Shown here in pieces: positions 36,242 to 44,664 of a DNA stretch of 64,000 nucleotides. The position numbers and the translations under genes were made by a program. This DNA is from Streptacidiphilus fuscans (GTDB lineage: Bacteria; Actinomycetota; Actinomycetes; Streptomycetales; Streptomycetaceae), in assembly GCF_015690355.1 (NCBI RefSeq), contig NZ_JADPRT010000018.1:1-64000 (forward strand), given 5' to 3'. Every line of letters begins with the position of its first letter. The stretch's first letter is position 1. Below the pieces are notes generated by a model. That model was given only the letters and a program-made list of their open reading frames with translations. It made no database searches and was not told the DNA's origin.

Positions 36242-37209
36242 GCGCCGAGTCGATGCCCGACCAAGGGCCCGGCACCATGGCGTCCGGCACCACGGCGCCC
36301 GGCACCACGGCGTCCGGCACCCTGGCGTCCGCCACCGAGCCGGAGCCCCGGCCGGAGGCCGAGGCGGCAAGCGGACTCCGGATCGCCGTCCGCCGCTTCA
36401 CCCGCAACCGCCTGGCCGTCGCCGGGCTGGCCGTGGTGGTGCTGTTCGTGCTGTTCTGCTTCGTCGGGCCGTACCTCTACCCCACCGACCAGGTCCACAC
36501 CACGCTGACGCAGGTGAACCTGTCGCCCGGCGCGAAGCACCTTCTGGGCACCGACGCCGTCGGCCACGACGAGCTCGGACGACTGATGTACGGCGGCAAG
36601 GTGTCCTTGCTCGTCGGCCTGGCAGCCGGTGTGCTGGCGACCGTCATCGGCACGCTCTGGGGCGCGGCCGCAGGCTACGCGGGCGGCTGGGTCGACGCGG
36701 TGATGATGCGCGTGGTCGACGCCGGGATCGCCATCCCGGCGCTGTTCATCCTGCTCGTCATCTCGGCCGTCACCACCCCGGGCGTGTTCGGACTCATCGT
36801 CATCCTGGGCCTGGTGTCCTGGCTCGTGCCGTCCCGTCTGATCCGGGCCGAGACACTCACGCTGAAGAACCGTGACTACGTGCTGACGCTGCGCGCGATC
36901 GGCGGCTCGCACACCCGTGCCGTCACCCGGCACGTCCTGCCGAACTCGATCTCGACGATCGTCGTCGCCGCGACGTTCCAGGTCGCCGACGCGATCCTGC
37001 TCGTCGCCTACGTGTCGTACCTCGGCCTCGGTGTGCAGCCGCCGGCCACTGATTGGGGTGGAATGCTCTCCGCCGGCCTCACCGCCGCGTACTCCGGACG
37101 CTGGTGGCTGATCCTGCCTCCGGGTCTCGCCGTGATCCTCGTCGTGTGCGCGTTCAACGCCATCGGCGACGGCCTGCGCGACGCCTTCGACGTGAGGGGG
37201 CGCGGATGA
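36238..37209 (+). CDS. Oligopeptide-type ABC transporter permease (DppC type)
   Basis: 323 residues. A cytoplasmic N-terminus of about 50 residues contains four Gly-Thr-x-Ala-Ser/Pro repeats from a 15-bp DNA repeat, then the DppC start helix RNRLAVAGLAVVVLFVLF. HLLGTDAVGHDELGRLMYGG and the loop VLTLRAIGGSHTRAVTRHVLPN are characteristic. It overlaps both neighbours by 4 bases. Confidence 0.9.
   Translation: MSAESMPDQGPGTMASGTTAPGTTASGTLASATEPEPRPEAEAASGLRIAVRRFTRNRLAVAGLAVVVLFVLFCFVGPYLYPTDQVHTTLTQVNLSPGAKHLLGTDAVGHDELGRLMYGGKVSLLVGLAAGVLATVIGTLWGAAAGYAGGWVDAVMMRVVDAGIAIPALFILLVISAVTTPGVFGLIVILGLVSWLVPSRLIRAETLTLKNRDYVLTLRAIGGSHTRAVTRHVLPNSISTIVVAATFQVADAILLVAYVSYLGLGVQPPATDWGGMLSAGLTAAYSGRWWLILPPGLAVILVVCAFNAIGDGLRDAFDVRGRG
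36271..36330. repeat. Four in-frame tandem 15-bp repeats
   Basis: Units at 36271, 36286, 36301 and 36316, each starting GGCACC, encode the Gly-Thr-x-Ala-Ser/Pro repeats in the cytoplasmic tail of the DppC-type permease. Length changes would not break the frame. Confidence 0.8.
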
Positions 37210-38954
37210 CCGCCGCCGACCGCACGGCAGCGGCCTCCTCGGCTGCGGCCGAGGAGCGGATCCTCGAACTCGACGACCTCGGCGTCACCTTCACCACGGA
37301 GACGGGCGACGTCCACGCCGTGCGCGGCGTGTCGCTGCACGTCCGCCCCGGCGAGACGCTCGCGCTGGTCGGCGAGTCCGGGTCCGGCAAGTCCACCGTC
37401 GCGTTCGCCGCGATGGGCCTGCTGCCCGGCAACGCCCGAGCGACCGGCCGCGCGTCGATCCGGGGGACCGATGTGGTCTCCGCGCCCGAGAGCGAGCTCG
37501 CGGGCCTGCGCGGACGCACCGTGTCCATGGTCTTCCAGGAGCCCGCCACCGCGCTCGACCCGCTCACCCGGATCGGCGCGCAGATCGCCGAGGTGATCCG
37601 CAACCACCGGGACCTGAACACCAGGGAAGCCGCCGCCGAGGCCGTCGAACTGCTGCGCCGGGTCGGCATCCCCGAGCCGGAGGAGCGCGCCACCGCGTTT
37701 CCTTTCCAGCTGTCCGGCGGACAGCGGCAGCGCGTCGTCATCGCCATGGCGATCGCCAACTCGCCCAGCCTGCTGATCGCTGACGAACCCACCACCGCGC
37801 TCGACGTCACCGTCCAGGCCGAGATCCTCGACCTGCTGCGCGGACTCACGGCCGAGGCCGGGACCGGCGTGCTGCTGGTCACCCACAACATGGGGGTCGT
37901 CGCGGACTTCGCCGACCGCGTCGCCGTCATGCTGCACGGGCAGATCGTGGAGACCGGGTCGGTCGAGGAGGTGCTGCTGCGCCCGACGCACGAGTACACC
38001 AAGCGGCTGCTCGCCGCCGTTCCCAGGCTCGCGGTCGCCGAGACCGACCCGACGCCCGCGCACAGCGCCGACGCGCCGATCAAGGCGTCTGCGACGGGGG
38101 CGTCCGCGATCGGCGAGCCGGTGGTCGAACTACGCGACATCGCCGTGCGGTTCGGCCGCGGTCGCAGCGCGGTACGCGCCCTCGACGGCGTCTCGCTCGC
38201 GGTCCGTCCCGGCGAGACGGTGGGCCTGGTCGGGGAGTCGGGCTCCGGCAAGTCGACGGCGGCCCGGGTGGCACTCGGGCTGATCCGGCCGGTCTCCGGC
38301 AGCGTCTCCCTGTTCGGGGCCGACCTCGGCCGGACGCGCTCGCGTGCCCGCCGGTCGCTGCGTTCCGGTATCGGCGTGGTGCTGCAGGATCCGGTGGCGT
38401 CGCTCGACGCGCGGATGACCATCGCCGAGTGCATCGCCGAACCGCTGCGGGTGCACCGGCGGGGCATGTCGGCGCAGGAGCGCCGCGCACGCGTCGCGGA
38501 CGTCCTCGAACAGGTCCGGCTGCCACGCAGCCTGGCCGGCCGGGCGCCGCGCGAGCTGTCCGGCGGCCAGCGTCAACGCGTCAGCCTCGCCCGCGCGCTG
38601 GTGCTCGAACCCCGGCTGCTTGTCGCCGACGAGCCGACCAGCGCGCTCGACGTCAGCGTGCAGCAGTCGGTGCTGGAGGTGATCTCCGAGCTCCAGGCCG
38701 AGTTGGGCTTCGCCTGCCTGTTCGTCTCGCACGACCTGGCCGTGGTGCAGCAGTTCGCCCAGCGCGTGGTGGTGATGCGCGCAGGGCGCATCGAGGAGCA
38801 GGGCTCCACCGCGTCCACCCTGCTGCACCCGGAGACGGAGTACACCCGCCGGCTGCTCGCGGCTGTCCCCTTGCCGGACCCGGTGCTGCAACGGCAACGG
38901 AGAGTCCACCGGCTCGCCGGGCGGACCGCAGGCGGAGTGGAGGTGTCCGCGTGA
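37206..38954 (+). CDS. Fused double ATP-binding protein of the oligopeptide-type ABC transporter (DppD-DppF)
   Basis: 582 residues made of two full ABC ATPase domains. The first has Walker A GESGSGKST at 57-65 and LSGGQRQRVVIAMAIANSP; the second has GESGSGKST and LSGGQRQRVSLARALVLEP with DEPTSALD. Each half ends with the oligopeptide-binding C-terminal segment (HEYTKRLLAAVP and ETEYTRRLLAAVP). In most bacteria these are two proteins; fusion is frequent in actinobacteria. The linker at about 280-300 is Ala/Thr-rich. It overlaps both adjacent genes by 4 bases. Confidence 0.92.
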   Translation: MTAADRTAAASSAAAEERILELDDLGVTFTTETGDVHAVRGVSLHVRPGETLALVGESGSGKSTVAFAAMGLLPGNARATGRASIRGTDVVSAPESELAGLRGRTVSMVFQEPATALDPLTRIGAQIAEVIRNHRDLNTREAAAEAVELLRRVGIPEPEERATAFPFQLSGGQRQRVVIAMAIANSPSLLIADEPTTALDVTVQAEILDLLRGLTAEAGTGVLLVTHNMGVVADFADRVAVMLHGQIVETGSVEEVLLRPTHEYTKRLLAAVPRLAVAETDPTPAHSADAPIKASATGASAIGEPVVELRDIAVRFGRGRSAVRALDGVSLAVRPGETVGLVGESGSGKSTAARVALGLIRPVSGSVSLFGADLGRTRSRARRSLRSGIGVVLQDPVASLDARMTIAECIAEPLRVHRRGMSAQERRARVADVLEQVRLPRSLAGRAPRELSGGQRQRVSLARALVLEPRLLVADEPTSALDVSVQQSVLEVISELQAELGFACLFVSHDLAVVQQFAQRVVVMRAGRIEEQGSTASTLLHPETEYTRRLLAAVPLPDPVLQRQRRVHRLAGRTAGGVEVSA

Positions 38955-39913
38955 CCCGTGTCGAGATGCCCGGCCCGGCGCGCGACGAGACCCCGCGCGT
39001 CTTCGCGGGCGTCGACATCGGCGGCACCACGACGCAGGTGGTGCTGTGCGGTGAGGACCTCGCGGTGCTCGGCCGTACCGAGGTCCCCACCCCTGCTGCG
39101 CAGGGCGGCGAGGCGATGCTGCGCGCCGTGCTCGACGCGGTCGCCGCGCTGCGCGCGCGAGTGCCGTCGCGGCTGCTCGCGGTCGGCGTGGGGGCGGCGG
39201 GCGTGGTCGACGCGCGGGCCGGACGCGTCCTGGTCGCCAGCGACTCGTTCTCGGGCTGGGCCGGGACGGAGGTGACCGCCACGCTCGGGTCCGCCCTGGA
39301 CGTGCCGGCCTTCCTCGACAACGACGTCAACGCCTTCCTGTACGGCGAGGTGGCGAGGGGTGCCGTCGCGGGCGAGCGGAACGCCCTCGGGATGACGCTC
39401 GGCACCGGCGTCGGCGGCGCCCTGTGGATGAACGGATCGCTGGTCGACGGCCCGCACGGGGCCGCCGGCGAGATCGGCCACATCCCGGGCTTCGGCGACA
39501 TTCTGTGCACCTGCGGGGGCCGGGGCCACCTGGAGACGCTCGCCTCCGGCCGCTCCATCGCCGCCCGCTACCGCGAGCGGACCGGGCGACAGGTCACCGC
39601 GACGGAGGTCGCCGCAGCGGCGACCGAGGACGACCCGGACGCCCGCGCGGTGTTCGACGTCGCGGGGTGGGCGATCGCTCGGGCGATCCTGATCACGGCG
39701 GGCGTGGTCGACATCACCACGGTGGTGATCGGCGGCGGCGTCAGCCGGGCCTGGGAGCTGCTGGAACCACCGATCCTGAGGGCGCTCGGCGACGAGCCGC
39801 CGGTCAGTGGCCAGGCGATCCTGCTGGCCCGGACCCGGCTCGGCAGCGACGCCGTCGCGATCGGTGCCGCCGCCCGTGCCCGCACGGAGGTCACCGCGGC
39901 GACCTGCGCATAG
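38951..39913 (+). CDS. ROK-family sugar kinase
   Basis: 320 residues from a GTG in a GTGA overlap with the ATPase gene. ATP motif GVDIGGTTTQVVL, sugar-site LDNDVNAFLYGE, GTGVGGALWMNG and GEIGHIPG are those of glucokinase/N-acetylmannosamine kinase-type ROK enzymes; it has no DNA-binding domain. The zinc motif reads CTCGGRGHLE: the third Cys is replaced by His, which could still bind zinc. As the last gene of the ABC operon it likely phosphorylates a sugar released from the imported compound. The sugar is unknown. Confidence 0.88.
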   Translation: MTRVEMPGPARDETPRVFAGVDIGGTTTQVVLCGEDLAVLGRTEVPTPAAQGGEAMLRAVLDAVAALRARVPSRLLAVGVGAAGVVDARAGRVLVASDSFSGWAGTEVTATLGSALDVPAFLDNDVNAFLYGEVARGAVAGERNALGMTLGTGVGGALWMNGSLVDGPHGAAGEIGHIPGFGDILCTCGGRGHLETLASGRSIAARYRERTGRQVTATEVAAAATEDDPDARAVFDVAGWAIARAILITAGVVDITTVVIGGGVSRAWELLEPPILRALGDEPPVSGQAILLARTRLGSDAVAIGAAARARTEVTAATCA

Positions 39914-39996
39914 CCCGCACCTGACGGGGAGTCGGTCCTGGTTCGCCGCCCGGCGGCGAACCTGGACCAGGGCAGAGCTGCGAACCCGCTGCTGTC

Positions 39997-40006
39997 TCAT
40001 ATATGA
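39997..40006. promoter_or_regulatory. Upstream operator for the GntR regulator
   Basis: TCATATATGA, a perfect 10-bp palindrome in otherwise GC-rich DNA. An identical copy lies at 40140, with 143 bases between centres, which would allow looping or cooperative binding. Confidence 0.65.
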
Positions 40007-40101
40007 CGTGCCCTGCCGTGGCGTCCGCGCCGGCACGTGGATCCAAGACTTGTCCTGCCGTCAGTGCGCCGCTTCAGGGGCTTTGCATGCTGGGGGAGTC
40101 C

Positions 40102-40130
40102 TTGACGCGTTCTGGCGGAGGTTCTAGCGT
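40102..40130 (+). promoter_or_regulatory. Promoter of the gntR-DHDPS-IlvD operon
   Basis: TTGACG at 40102-40107, a 17-base spacer, and TAGCGT at 40125-40130 form a good principal-sigma promoter. Transcription would start at about 40137, just before the downstream operator. Confidence 0.7.
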
Positions 40131-40139
40131 CTCTTCGGG

Positions 40140-40162
40140 TCATATATGAGATGCGATCTCAT
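40140..40162. promoter_or_regulatory. Composite operator at the transcription start
   Basis: TCATATATGA (40140-40149) overlaps a second exact inverted repeat, ATGAGAT-GCG-ATCTCAT (40146-40162). It sits at about +3 to +25 of the predicted transcript, a classic repressor position. FCD-type GntR proteins bind short AT-centred palindromes, so autoregulation by the gene that follows is very likely. Confidence 0.7.
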
Positions 40163-40197
40163 TTTCGATCCCTGACGTCCACTCAGGAGCCGCGACT

Positions 40198-40869
40198 GTG
40201 TCCGACGCCCTTGCCACCCCCGAGCGTGCCCGCCCCGGCACCATGCCGTCCCGGACCGAGGCGGTGCTCGACGCGATCAAGCACGCGATCCTGACGGGCG
40301 AACTACGGCCCGGTCAGGCGCTGGTGGAGACGGAGCTGGCCGAGCGGCTCGGTGTGTCGAAGACCCCGGTCCGCGAGGCGCTCAAGACCCTGGCCGGGTC
40401 CGGTCTGGTCACGATGAGCCTGTACAAGGGTGCGGCCGTGCGCGAGGTCGACCGTGAACTGGCCCGCTGCGTCTACGACATGCGGCTGCTGCTGGAGCCG
40501 GTCGCCGCCGGCCGCACCACCTCGGTGGCGCGCGGCGACTGGGCTCAGGCCGCGAGCGCGCTGGAGCGGGCCGACCGGGCGGCGGACGCGGCGGAGCGGT
40601 CGATGGCCAACCGGGCCTTCCACCGAGCCCTGTACGCGGGCTGCGGCAACCCGTTGCTGGTGGCGTCGCTCGACGAACTGCGCGACCAGACCGCGCTCGT
40701 GTCCAGTGCCGCCTGGTCCCGGCAGCCGTCGTGGGAGCAGGAGGCGGACGAACACCGAGCGATCCTGCGGGCGGCCGAGGACGGTGACGCCGACCTGGTG
40801 CGCCGCCTGATGCGCGGTCATATCAGTGCGTTCATGGCACGCAACTTCCCCGAGAACGAAGCGGAGTAG
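40198..40869 (+). CDS. GntR-family regulator (FCD type)
   Basis: 223 residues from a GTG with CAGGAG 8 bases upstream. The N-terminal winged helix is GntR-type (LAERLGVSKTPVREALKTLA). The C-terminal all-helical FCD domain has the metal-binding pattern with ANRAFHRALYAGCGNP, then DEHRAILRAAEDGDADLVRRLM and a final HISAFMARNF. FCD regulators respond to organic or sugar acids, which fits the two enzymes of the same operon. It is 8 bases upstream of the DHDPS-family gene. Confidence 0.9.
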   Translation: MSDALATPERARPGTMPSRTEAVLDAIKHAILTGELRPGQALVETELAERLGVSKTPVREALKTLAGSGLVTMSLYKGAAVREVDRELARCVYDMRLLLEPVAAGRTTSVARGDWAQAASALERADRAADAAERSMANRAFHRALYAGCGNPLLVASLDELRDQTALVSSAAWSRQPSWEQEADEHRAILRAAEDGDADLVRRLMRGHISAFMARNFPENEAE

Positions 40870-40877
40870 GTCCCCTC

Positions 40878-41813
40878 ATGCCCGTCGCCACACCCGACGC
40901 CCTGGTCCGCCTCCGGTCCCGCCTGCAGACCGTCGTCGCGATCCCCGTCACACCCTTCCACCCCGGCGGAGCGGAGGTGGACTGGACGGCCCACACGGCG
41001 CTGATCCGCCGACTGGTCGACCACGGCATCGACGTGGTCACGCCCAACGGCAACACCGGAGAGTTCTACGCGCTTTCCGTGGGTGAGACCCGGCGTGCCG
41101 TGGAATCCGCCGTCGAGGCGGTCGACGGCCGCGCCGAGGTGATGGCCGGCGTCGGGCTGGACGCAGCAGGGGCCGTCGCCGCCGCCCGGCACGCCAGCGC
41201 GGCGGGCTGCGGTTCGCTGATGGTCCATCAGCCGGTCCATCCTTACCGGTCGGCCGAGGGCTGGGTGGCCTACCACCGGCAGGTCGCGGAGGCGGTGCCG
41301 GAGCTCGGCGTCGTCCTCTACGTCCGGGACCCGCGCATCGGCGGCGAGCAGATCGCCGCGCTCGCCGACGCGTGCCCGAACGTCATCGGCGTCAAGTACG
41401 CCGTGCCGGACCCGGTGCGGTTCGCCTCGGTGGCGCGCGACGCGGGGATCGACCGCTTCGCCTGGATCGCGGGGCTGGCCGAGCTGTCCGCGCCCGGCTA
41501 CTGGGCGGTGGGCGCCACCGGCTTCACCTCCGGCCTGGTCAACGTGGTGCCCCGGCTCTCGCTTGCGCTGCTTGAGGCGTTGCGCGGCGGCGACTTCGAG
41601 AAGGCCATGACGGTGTGGGAGCAGGCCCGCACCTTCGAGGAGCTGCGCGCGGCCGACTCCTCGGCCGACAACGTCAGCGTCGTCAAGGAGGCCCTCGCCC
41701 GACTCGGGCTGGCCGACAGCGCCGTCCGCCCGCCGTCGCGCACGCTTCCGGCCCCGCTGCGCGAACAGATCCAGTCGCTGGTCGACCGGTGGCGGACCGA
41801 GGGGTGGCTGTGA
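40878..41813 (+). CDS. Dihydrodipicolinate synthase-family aldolase/dehydratase
   Basis: 311 residues, class I TIM barrel. GNTGEF at 58-63 matches the family GxTGE motif, Tyr148 lies in VVLYVRDP, and Lys173 in VIGVKYAVPD is the Schiff-base residue. True DapA is unlikely: the operon holds a sugar-acid dehydratase and an FCD regulator. More likely it is a 2-keto-3-deoxy sugar acid dehydratase or aldolase, as in arabinonate, xylonate or glucarate pathways. The stop overlaps the next gene as GTGA. Confidence 0.85.
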   Translation: MPVATPDALVRLRSRLQTVVAIPVTPFHPGGAEVDWTAHTALIRRLVDHGIDVVTPNGNTGEFYALSVGETRRAVESAVEAVDGRAEVMAGVGLDAAGAVAAARHASAAGCGSLMVHQPVHPYRSAEGWVAYHRQVAEAVPELGVVLYVRDPRIGGEQIAALADACPNVIGVKYAVPDPVRFASVARDAGIDRFAWIAGLAELSAPGYWAVGATGFTSGLVNVVPRLSLALLEALRGGDFEKAMTVWEQARTFEELRAADSSADNVSVVKEALARLGLADSAVRPPSRTLPAPLREQIQSLVDRWRTEGWL

Positions 41814-43615
41814 ACGCGACCACGAATCCTGAGCCCCAGGCGCCGGAGCCCGGTCAGCAGCAGGAGGCTCCGCCGCTGCGCAGCGCGGCCTGGTTCGGCG
41901 CCGGGGCGACCGGCGGGAAGCTGCGCGCCTTCAGCCACCGGTCCCGGATGCGGCAGTTGGGCTACCTGCCGGAGGAACACCTCGGCAAGCCGGTCATCGC
42001 GATCCTGAACACCTGGTCCGAGATCAACCCCTGCCACATGCACCTGCGCGAGCGTGCCGAGCAGGTCAAGCGCGGCGTCTGGCAGGCGGGCGGATTCCCG
42101 CTGGAGTTCCCGGTCGCGACGCTGTCGGAGACGTTCCAGAAGCCCACTCCGATGCTCTACCGCAACCTGCTCGCCATGGAAGCCGAGGAACTGCTCCGCA
42201 GTTATCCGGTGGACGGGGCCGTGCTGATGGGCGGCTGCGACAAGACCGTCCCGGCGCTGCTGATGGGCGCGGCCAGCGCCGACCTGCCGGCGATCGTGGT
42301 CCCCGCCGGACCGATGCTCCGGGGCCACTACCGGGGCCGGCCGCTGGGCAGCGGCACGGACCTGTGGGCCTATTGGGACGAGTACCGGGCCGGGCGCATC
42401 GGTGAGTGCGAACTGGCCGAGGTCGAATGCGGGCTGGCCCGCTCACCGGGCCACTGCATGACCATGGGCACCGCCTCCACCATGACCGCCGCCGCAGAGG
42501 CGCTCGGCATGGCGCTGCCCGGCGCCTCGGCCATCCCCGCCGTGGACTCCGCCCACCACCGGATGGCCGCCGCGTCCGGCGCCCGCGTCGTCGGGATGGT
42601 CCGCGAACAGCTCACCCCGTCACGGGTGATGACCCGTGCGGCCTTCGAGGACGCCGTTGCGACGGTGCTCTCGCTCGGCGGCTCCACCAACGCGCTGATC
42701 CACCTGATCGCCATGGCCGGGCGCGTCGGCGTCGCGCTCTCGCTGGAGGACTTCGACGCGATCGGCTCCCGGGTCCCGGTGCTGGCCGACGTCCGCCCGG
42801 TCGGCCGACACCTGATGGAGGACTTCTACTACGCCGGAGGCCTGCCCGCCCTGCTGGCTCAGCTGGCACGGGTGCCCGGCGCACTGCACCCGGAGCGGAT
42901 CACCGTCACCGGAGCGGAGTTCGCCACGTACTACCGTGACGCACCGTCCCACGCGGAGGACGCCTCAGCCCCGGACCGGGTGATCCGCACCCCACAGGAC
43001 CCGGTCGCGGCGGAGGGCGGCGTCGCCGTGCTGCGCGGCAATCTGGCGCCCGGCGGTGCGGTGATCAAGCATCTGGCCGCCGACCCGAAACTGCTCACCC
43101 ACACCGGCCCGGCCGTCGTCTTCGACTCCTACCAGGACCTGCAGCAGCGCATCGACGACCCGGCCCTCGCGGTCACCGAGGACAGCGTCGTGGTGCTGCG
43201 CGGCGCGGGCCCGCTCGGCGGGCCGGGGATGCCCGAGTACGGCATGCTGCCCATCCCGGCCTATCTGCTCGAACGCGGCGTCACCGACCTGGTCCGGATC
43301 TCGGACGCGCGGATGAGCGGCACCAGCTACGGCACCTGCGTCCTGCACGTCGCGCCCGAGTCCCACACGGGCGGTCCGCTCGCACTGGTCCGCGACGGCG
43401 ATCTGGTCACCCTCGACGTCCCCGGCCGCCGACTGCACCTGGACGTCGACGACGCGGAGTTGGAGCGACGCCGCGCCGCATGGCAGCCGCCCGAGCCGCA
43501 CCACCAGCGCGGCTACGGAGCGCTCTACGCGGAGCACGTCCAACAGGCCGACGAGGGCTGCGACTTTGACTTCCTGGCCCGGCCCGGCCGCAATCCGGCT
43601 CCCGATCCGCAGTAG
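41810..43615 (+). CDS. IlvD/Edd-family sugar-acid dehydratase (arabinonate/xylonate type)
   Basis: 601 residues from a GTG in a GTGA overlap. Three Fe-S ligand cysteines are visible: Cys75 in NTWSEINPCHMHLR, Cys143 in GGCDKTVPALLMG and Cys216 in RSPGHCMTMG. The AWFG start and NPCH form fit the L-arabinonate/D-xylonate dehydratase branch rather than dihydroxy-acid dehydratase IlvD. It removes water from an aldonate to give a 2-keto-3-deoxy acid, which the preceding enzyme would process. The C-terminus contains RISDARMSGTSYGTCVLHVAPE. The exact sugar acid is not determined. Confidence 0.88.
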   Translation: MNATTNPEPQAPEPGQQQEAPPLRSAAWFGAGATGGKLRAFSHRSRMRQLGYLPEEHLGKPVIAILNTWSEINPCHMHLRERAEQVKRGVWQAGGFPLEFPVATLSETFQKPTPMLYRNLLAMEAEELLRSYPVDGAVLMGGCDKTVPALLMGAASADLPAIVVPAGPMLRGHYRGRPLGSGTDLWAYWDEYRAGRIGECELAEVECGLARSPGHCMTMGTASTMTAAAEALGMALPGASAIPAVDSAHHRMAAASGARVVGMVREQLTPSRVMTRAAFEDAVATVLSLGGSTNALIHLIAMAGRVGVALSLEDFDAIGSRVPVLADVRPVGRHLMEDFYYAGGLPALLAQLARVPGALHPERITVTGAEFATYYRDAPSHAEDASAPDRVIRTPQDPVAAEGGVAVLRGNLAPGGAVIKHLAADPKLLTHTGPAVVFDSYQDLQQRIDDPALAVTEDSVVVLRGAGPLGGPGMPEYGMLPIPAYLLERGVTDLVRISDARMSGTSYGTCVLHVAPESHTGGPLALVRDGDLVTLDVPGRRLHLDVDDAELERRRAAWQPPEPHHQRGYGALYAEHVQQADEGCDFDFLARPGRNPAPDPQ

Positions 43616-43639
43616 GCTCCGCGCCTCTCCCTCAGAGTC

Positions 43640-44566
43640 TCAGCGCAGTCCGGTGCCGCGGAGCAGCAGGAACGCGAGGTCGAGGGCGCTGAGGGCGAGG
43701 GTGAGCAGGAAAGGAAGACGGCTGTGCGAGCGCCGGGCGCGGGGAACCGCAACGGCAGCGGCGGCAAGGGTGGCAGTGACGGCAAGGCCCATCCAGCCGA
43801 CCGGCCCGAACGCGCCCGGCGGTCCGAGGAGCAGCACAGCCGAGGCGGCCAGCAGCGCGAGGACGGCCAGCGCGCTGCTGCGGGCACGGCCGAGACGCTG
43901 CGGCAGTCCGCGGACCCCGGCCGCGAGGTCGGCGTCGATGTCGGGCAGGACGTTGGTCAGGTGCGCGCCTACGCCGAGCAGCGCGCCCGCCGTCATCAGC
44001 CACCACGGAGGCCACGGACGGCCGGGCACCCCGAAGGTGACGAACGCGGGCAGCAGCCCGAAAGCCAGCGCGTAGGGGAGCCAGGACCAGCGGGTCCGCT
44101 TGAGCACGGCGTTGTAGGCCAGGCCCGCAGCGACGCCGCTCAGATGCGCCGCCCCGGCGGCGACACCGCAGGCCAGCGAGAGCGGGACGCAGACCGCGCC
44201 CGCGCCCAGGGCGGCGGCAGCAGTCCGCGACGGTGCCAGCGAGCCGACCGCCAGCGGCTTGTCGCGTCGCCCTGCACGGATGTCGCGTCGCATGTCGACG
44301 AGGTCGTTGGACCAGCCGATGCACAACTGCCCGCTCAGCACGGCCACGCCCACCAGCACGCACCCGGCCAGGCTCCGGCCCAGGGCCGCCGCCAGGGCGA
44401 TCGCCATGCCCGTCACGGCGAACGCCGGGGCGGGGTGGGCGGCACACAGCAGGGTCAGCGGTGAGCCCGCCGTCGAGGGAGACGCAGGGGGAGACGCCGG
44501 GGGAGACGCCGCTTCGCCGGTCAGGACGGACCGGTCCACCGGGGGTGGGGCCGCTTCGAGAGGCAC
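43640..44566 (-). CDS. UbiA-family prenyltransferase
   Basis: 308 residues with about eight membrane helices. Both diphosphate-metal motifs are present: NDLVDMRRD (NDxxDxxxD) and DIDAD with its surroundings (LPDIDADLAAG). UbiA enzymes attach prenyl chains to aromatic acceptors within the membrane. It is divergent from a type III PKS gene with only 98 bases between, so a prenylated resorcinol or quinone product is plausible. The N-terminal tail holds Ser-Pro-Pro-Ala repeats from a 12-bp DNA repeat. A menA-type role is less likely, as no menaquinone gene is near. Confidence 0.85.
   Translation of the reverse strand: MPLEAAPPPVDRSVLTGEAASPPASPPASPSTAGSPLTLLCAAHPAPAFAVTGMAIALAAALGRSLAGCVLVGVAVLSGQLCIGWSNDLVDMRRDIRAGRRDKPLAVGSLAPSRTAAAALGAGAVCVPLSLACGVAAGAAHLSGVAAGLAYNAVLKRTRWSWLPYALAFGLLPAFVTFGVPGRPWPPWWLMTAGALLGVGAHLTNVLPDIDADLAAGVRGLPQRLGRARSSALAVLALLAASAVLLLGPPGAFGPVGWMGLAVTATLAAAAVAVPRARRSHSRLPFLLTLALSALDLAFLLLRGTGLR
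44477..44512. repeat. Three in-frame tandem 12-bp repeats in the UbiA gene
   Basis: GGGAGACGCAGG, GGGAGACGCCGG and GGGAGACGCCGC, encoding the Ser-Pro-Pro-Ala repeats at the cytoplasmic N-terminus on the minus strand. Confidence 0.75.
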
Positions 44567-44652
44567 GGCCAGATGCTACGTCCGCACCCACCTGATCACC
44601 CGTCAGCCACGCGGGCCGCCGCAGCCTCCCGGGATCGGGGACGGCCGACCCC

Positions 44653-44658
44653 TACGAT
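44653..44658 (+). promoter_or_regulatory. -10 box of a probable leaderless PKS transcript
   Basis: TACGAT (TANNNT form) ends 6 bases before the ATG of the type III PKS gene, and no Shine-Dalgarno sequence precedes that ATG. This spacing is typical of leaderless mRNAs in actinobacteria. No clear -35 box was found. Confidence 0.4.
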
Positions 44659-44664
44659 GACCGA

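Noticed and set aside
40878..41813. DapA (lysine biosynthesis)
   Set aside because: It lies in a sugar-acid operon with a dedicated regulator, and no dap or lysine genes are near.
41810..43615. Dihydroxy-acid dehydratase IlvD of branched-chain amino acid synthesis
   Set aside because: The AWFG start, NTWSEINPCH motif and operon with an FCD regulator and a DHDPS-family enzyme fit an aldonate dehydratase better.
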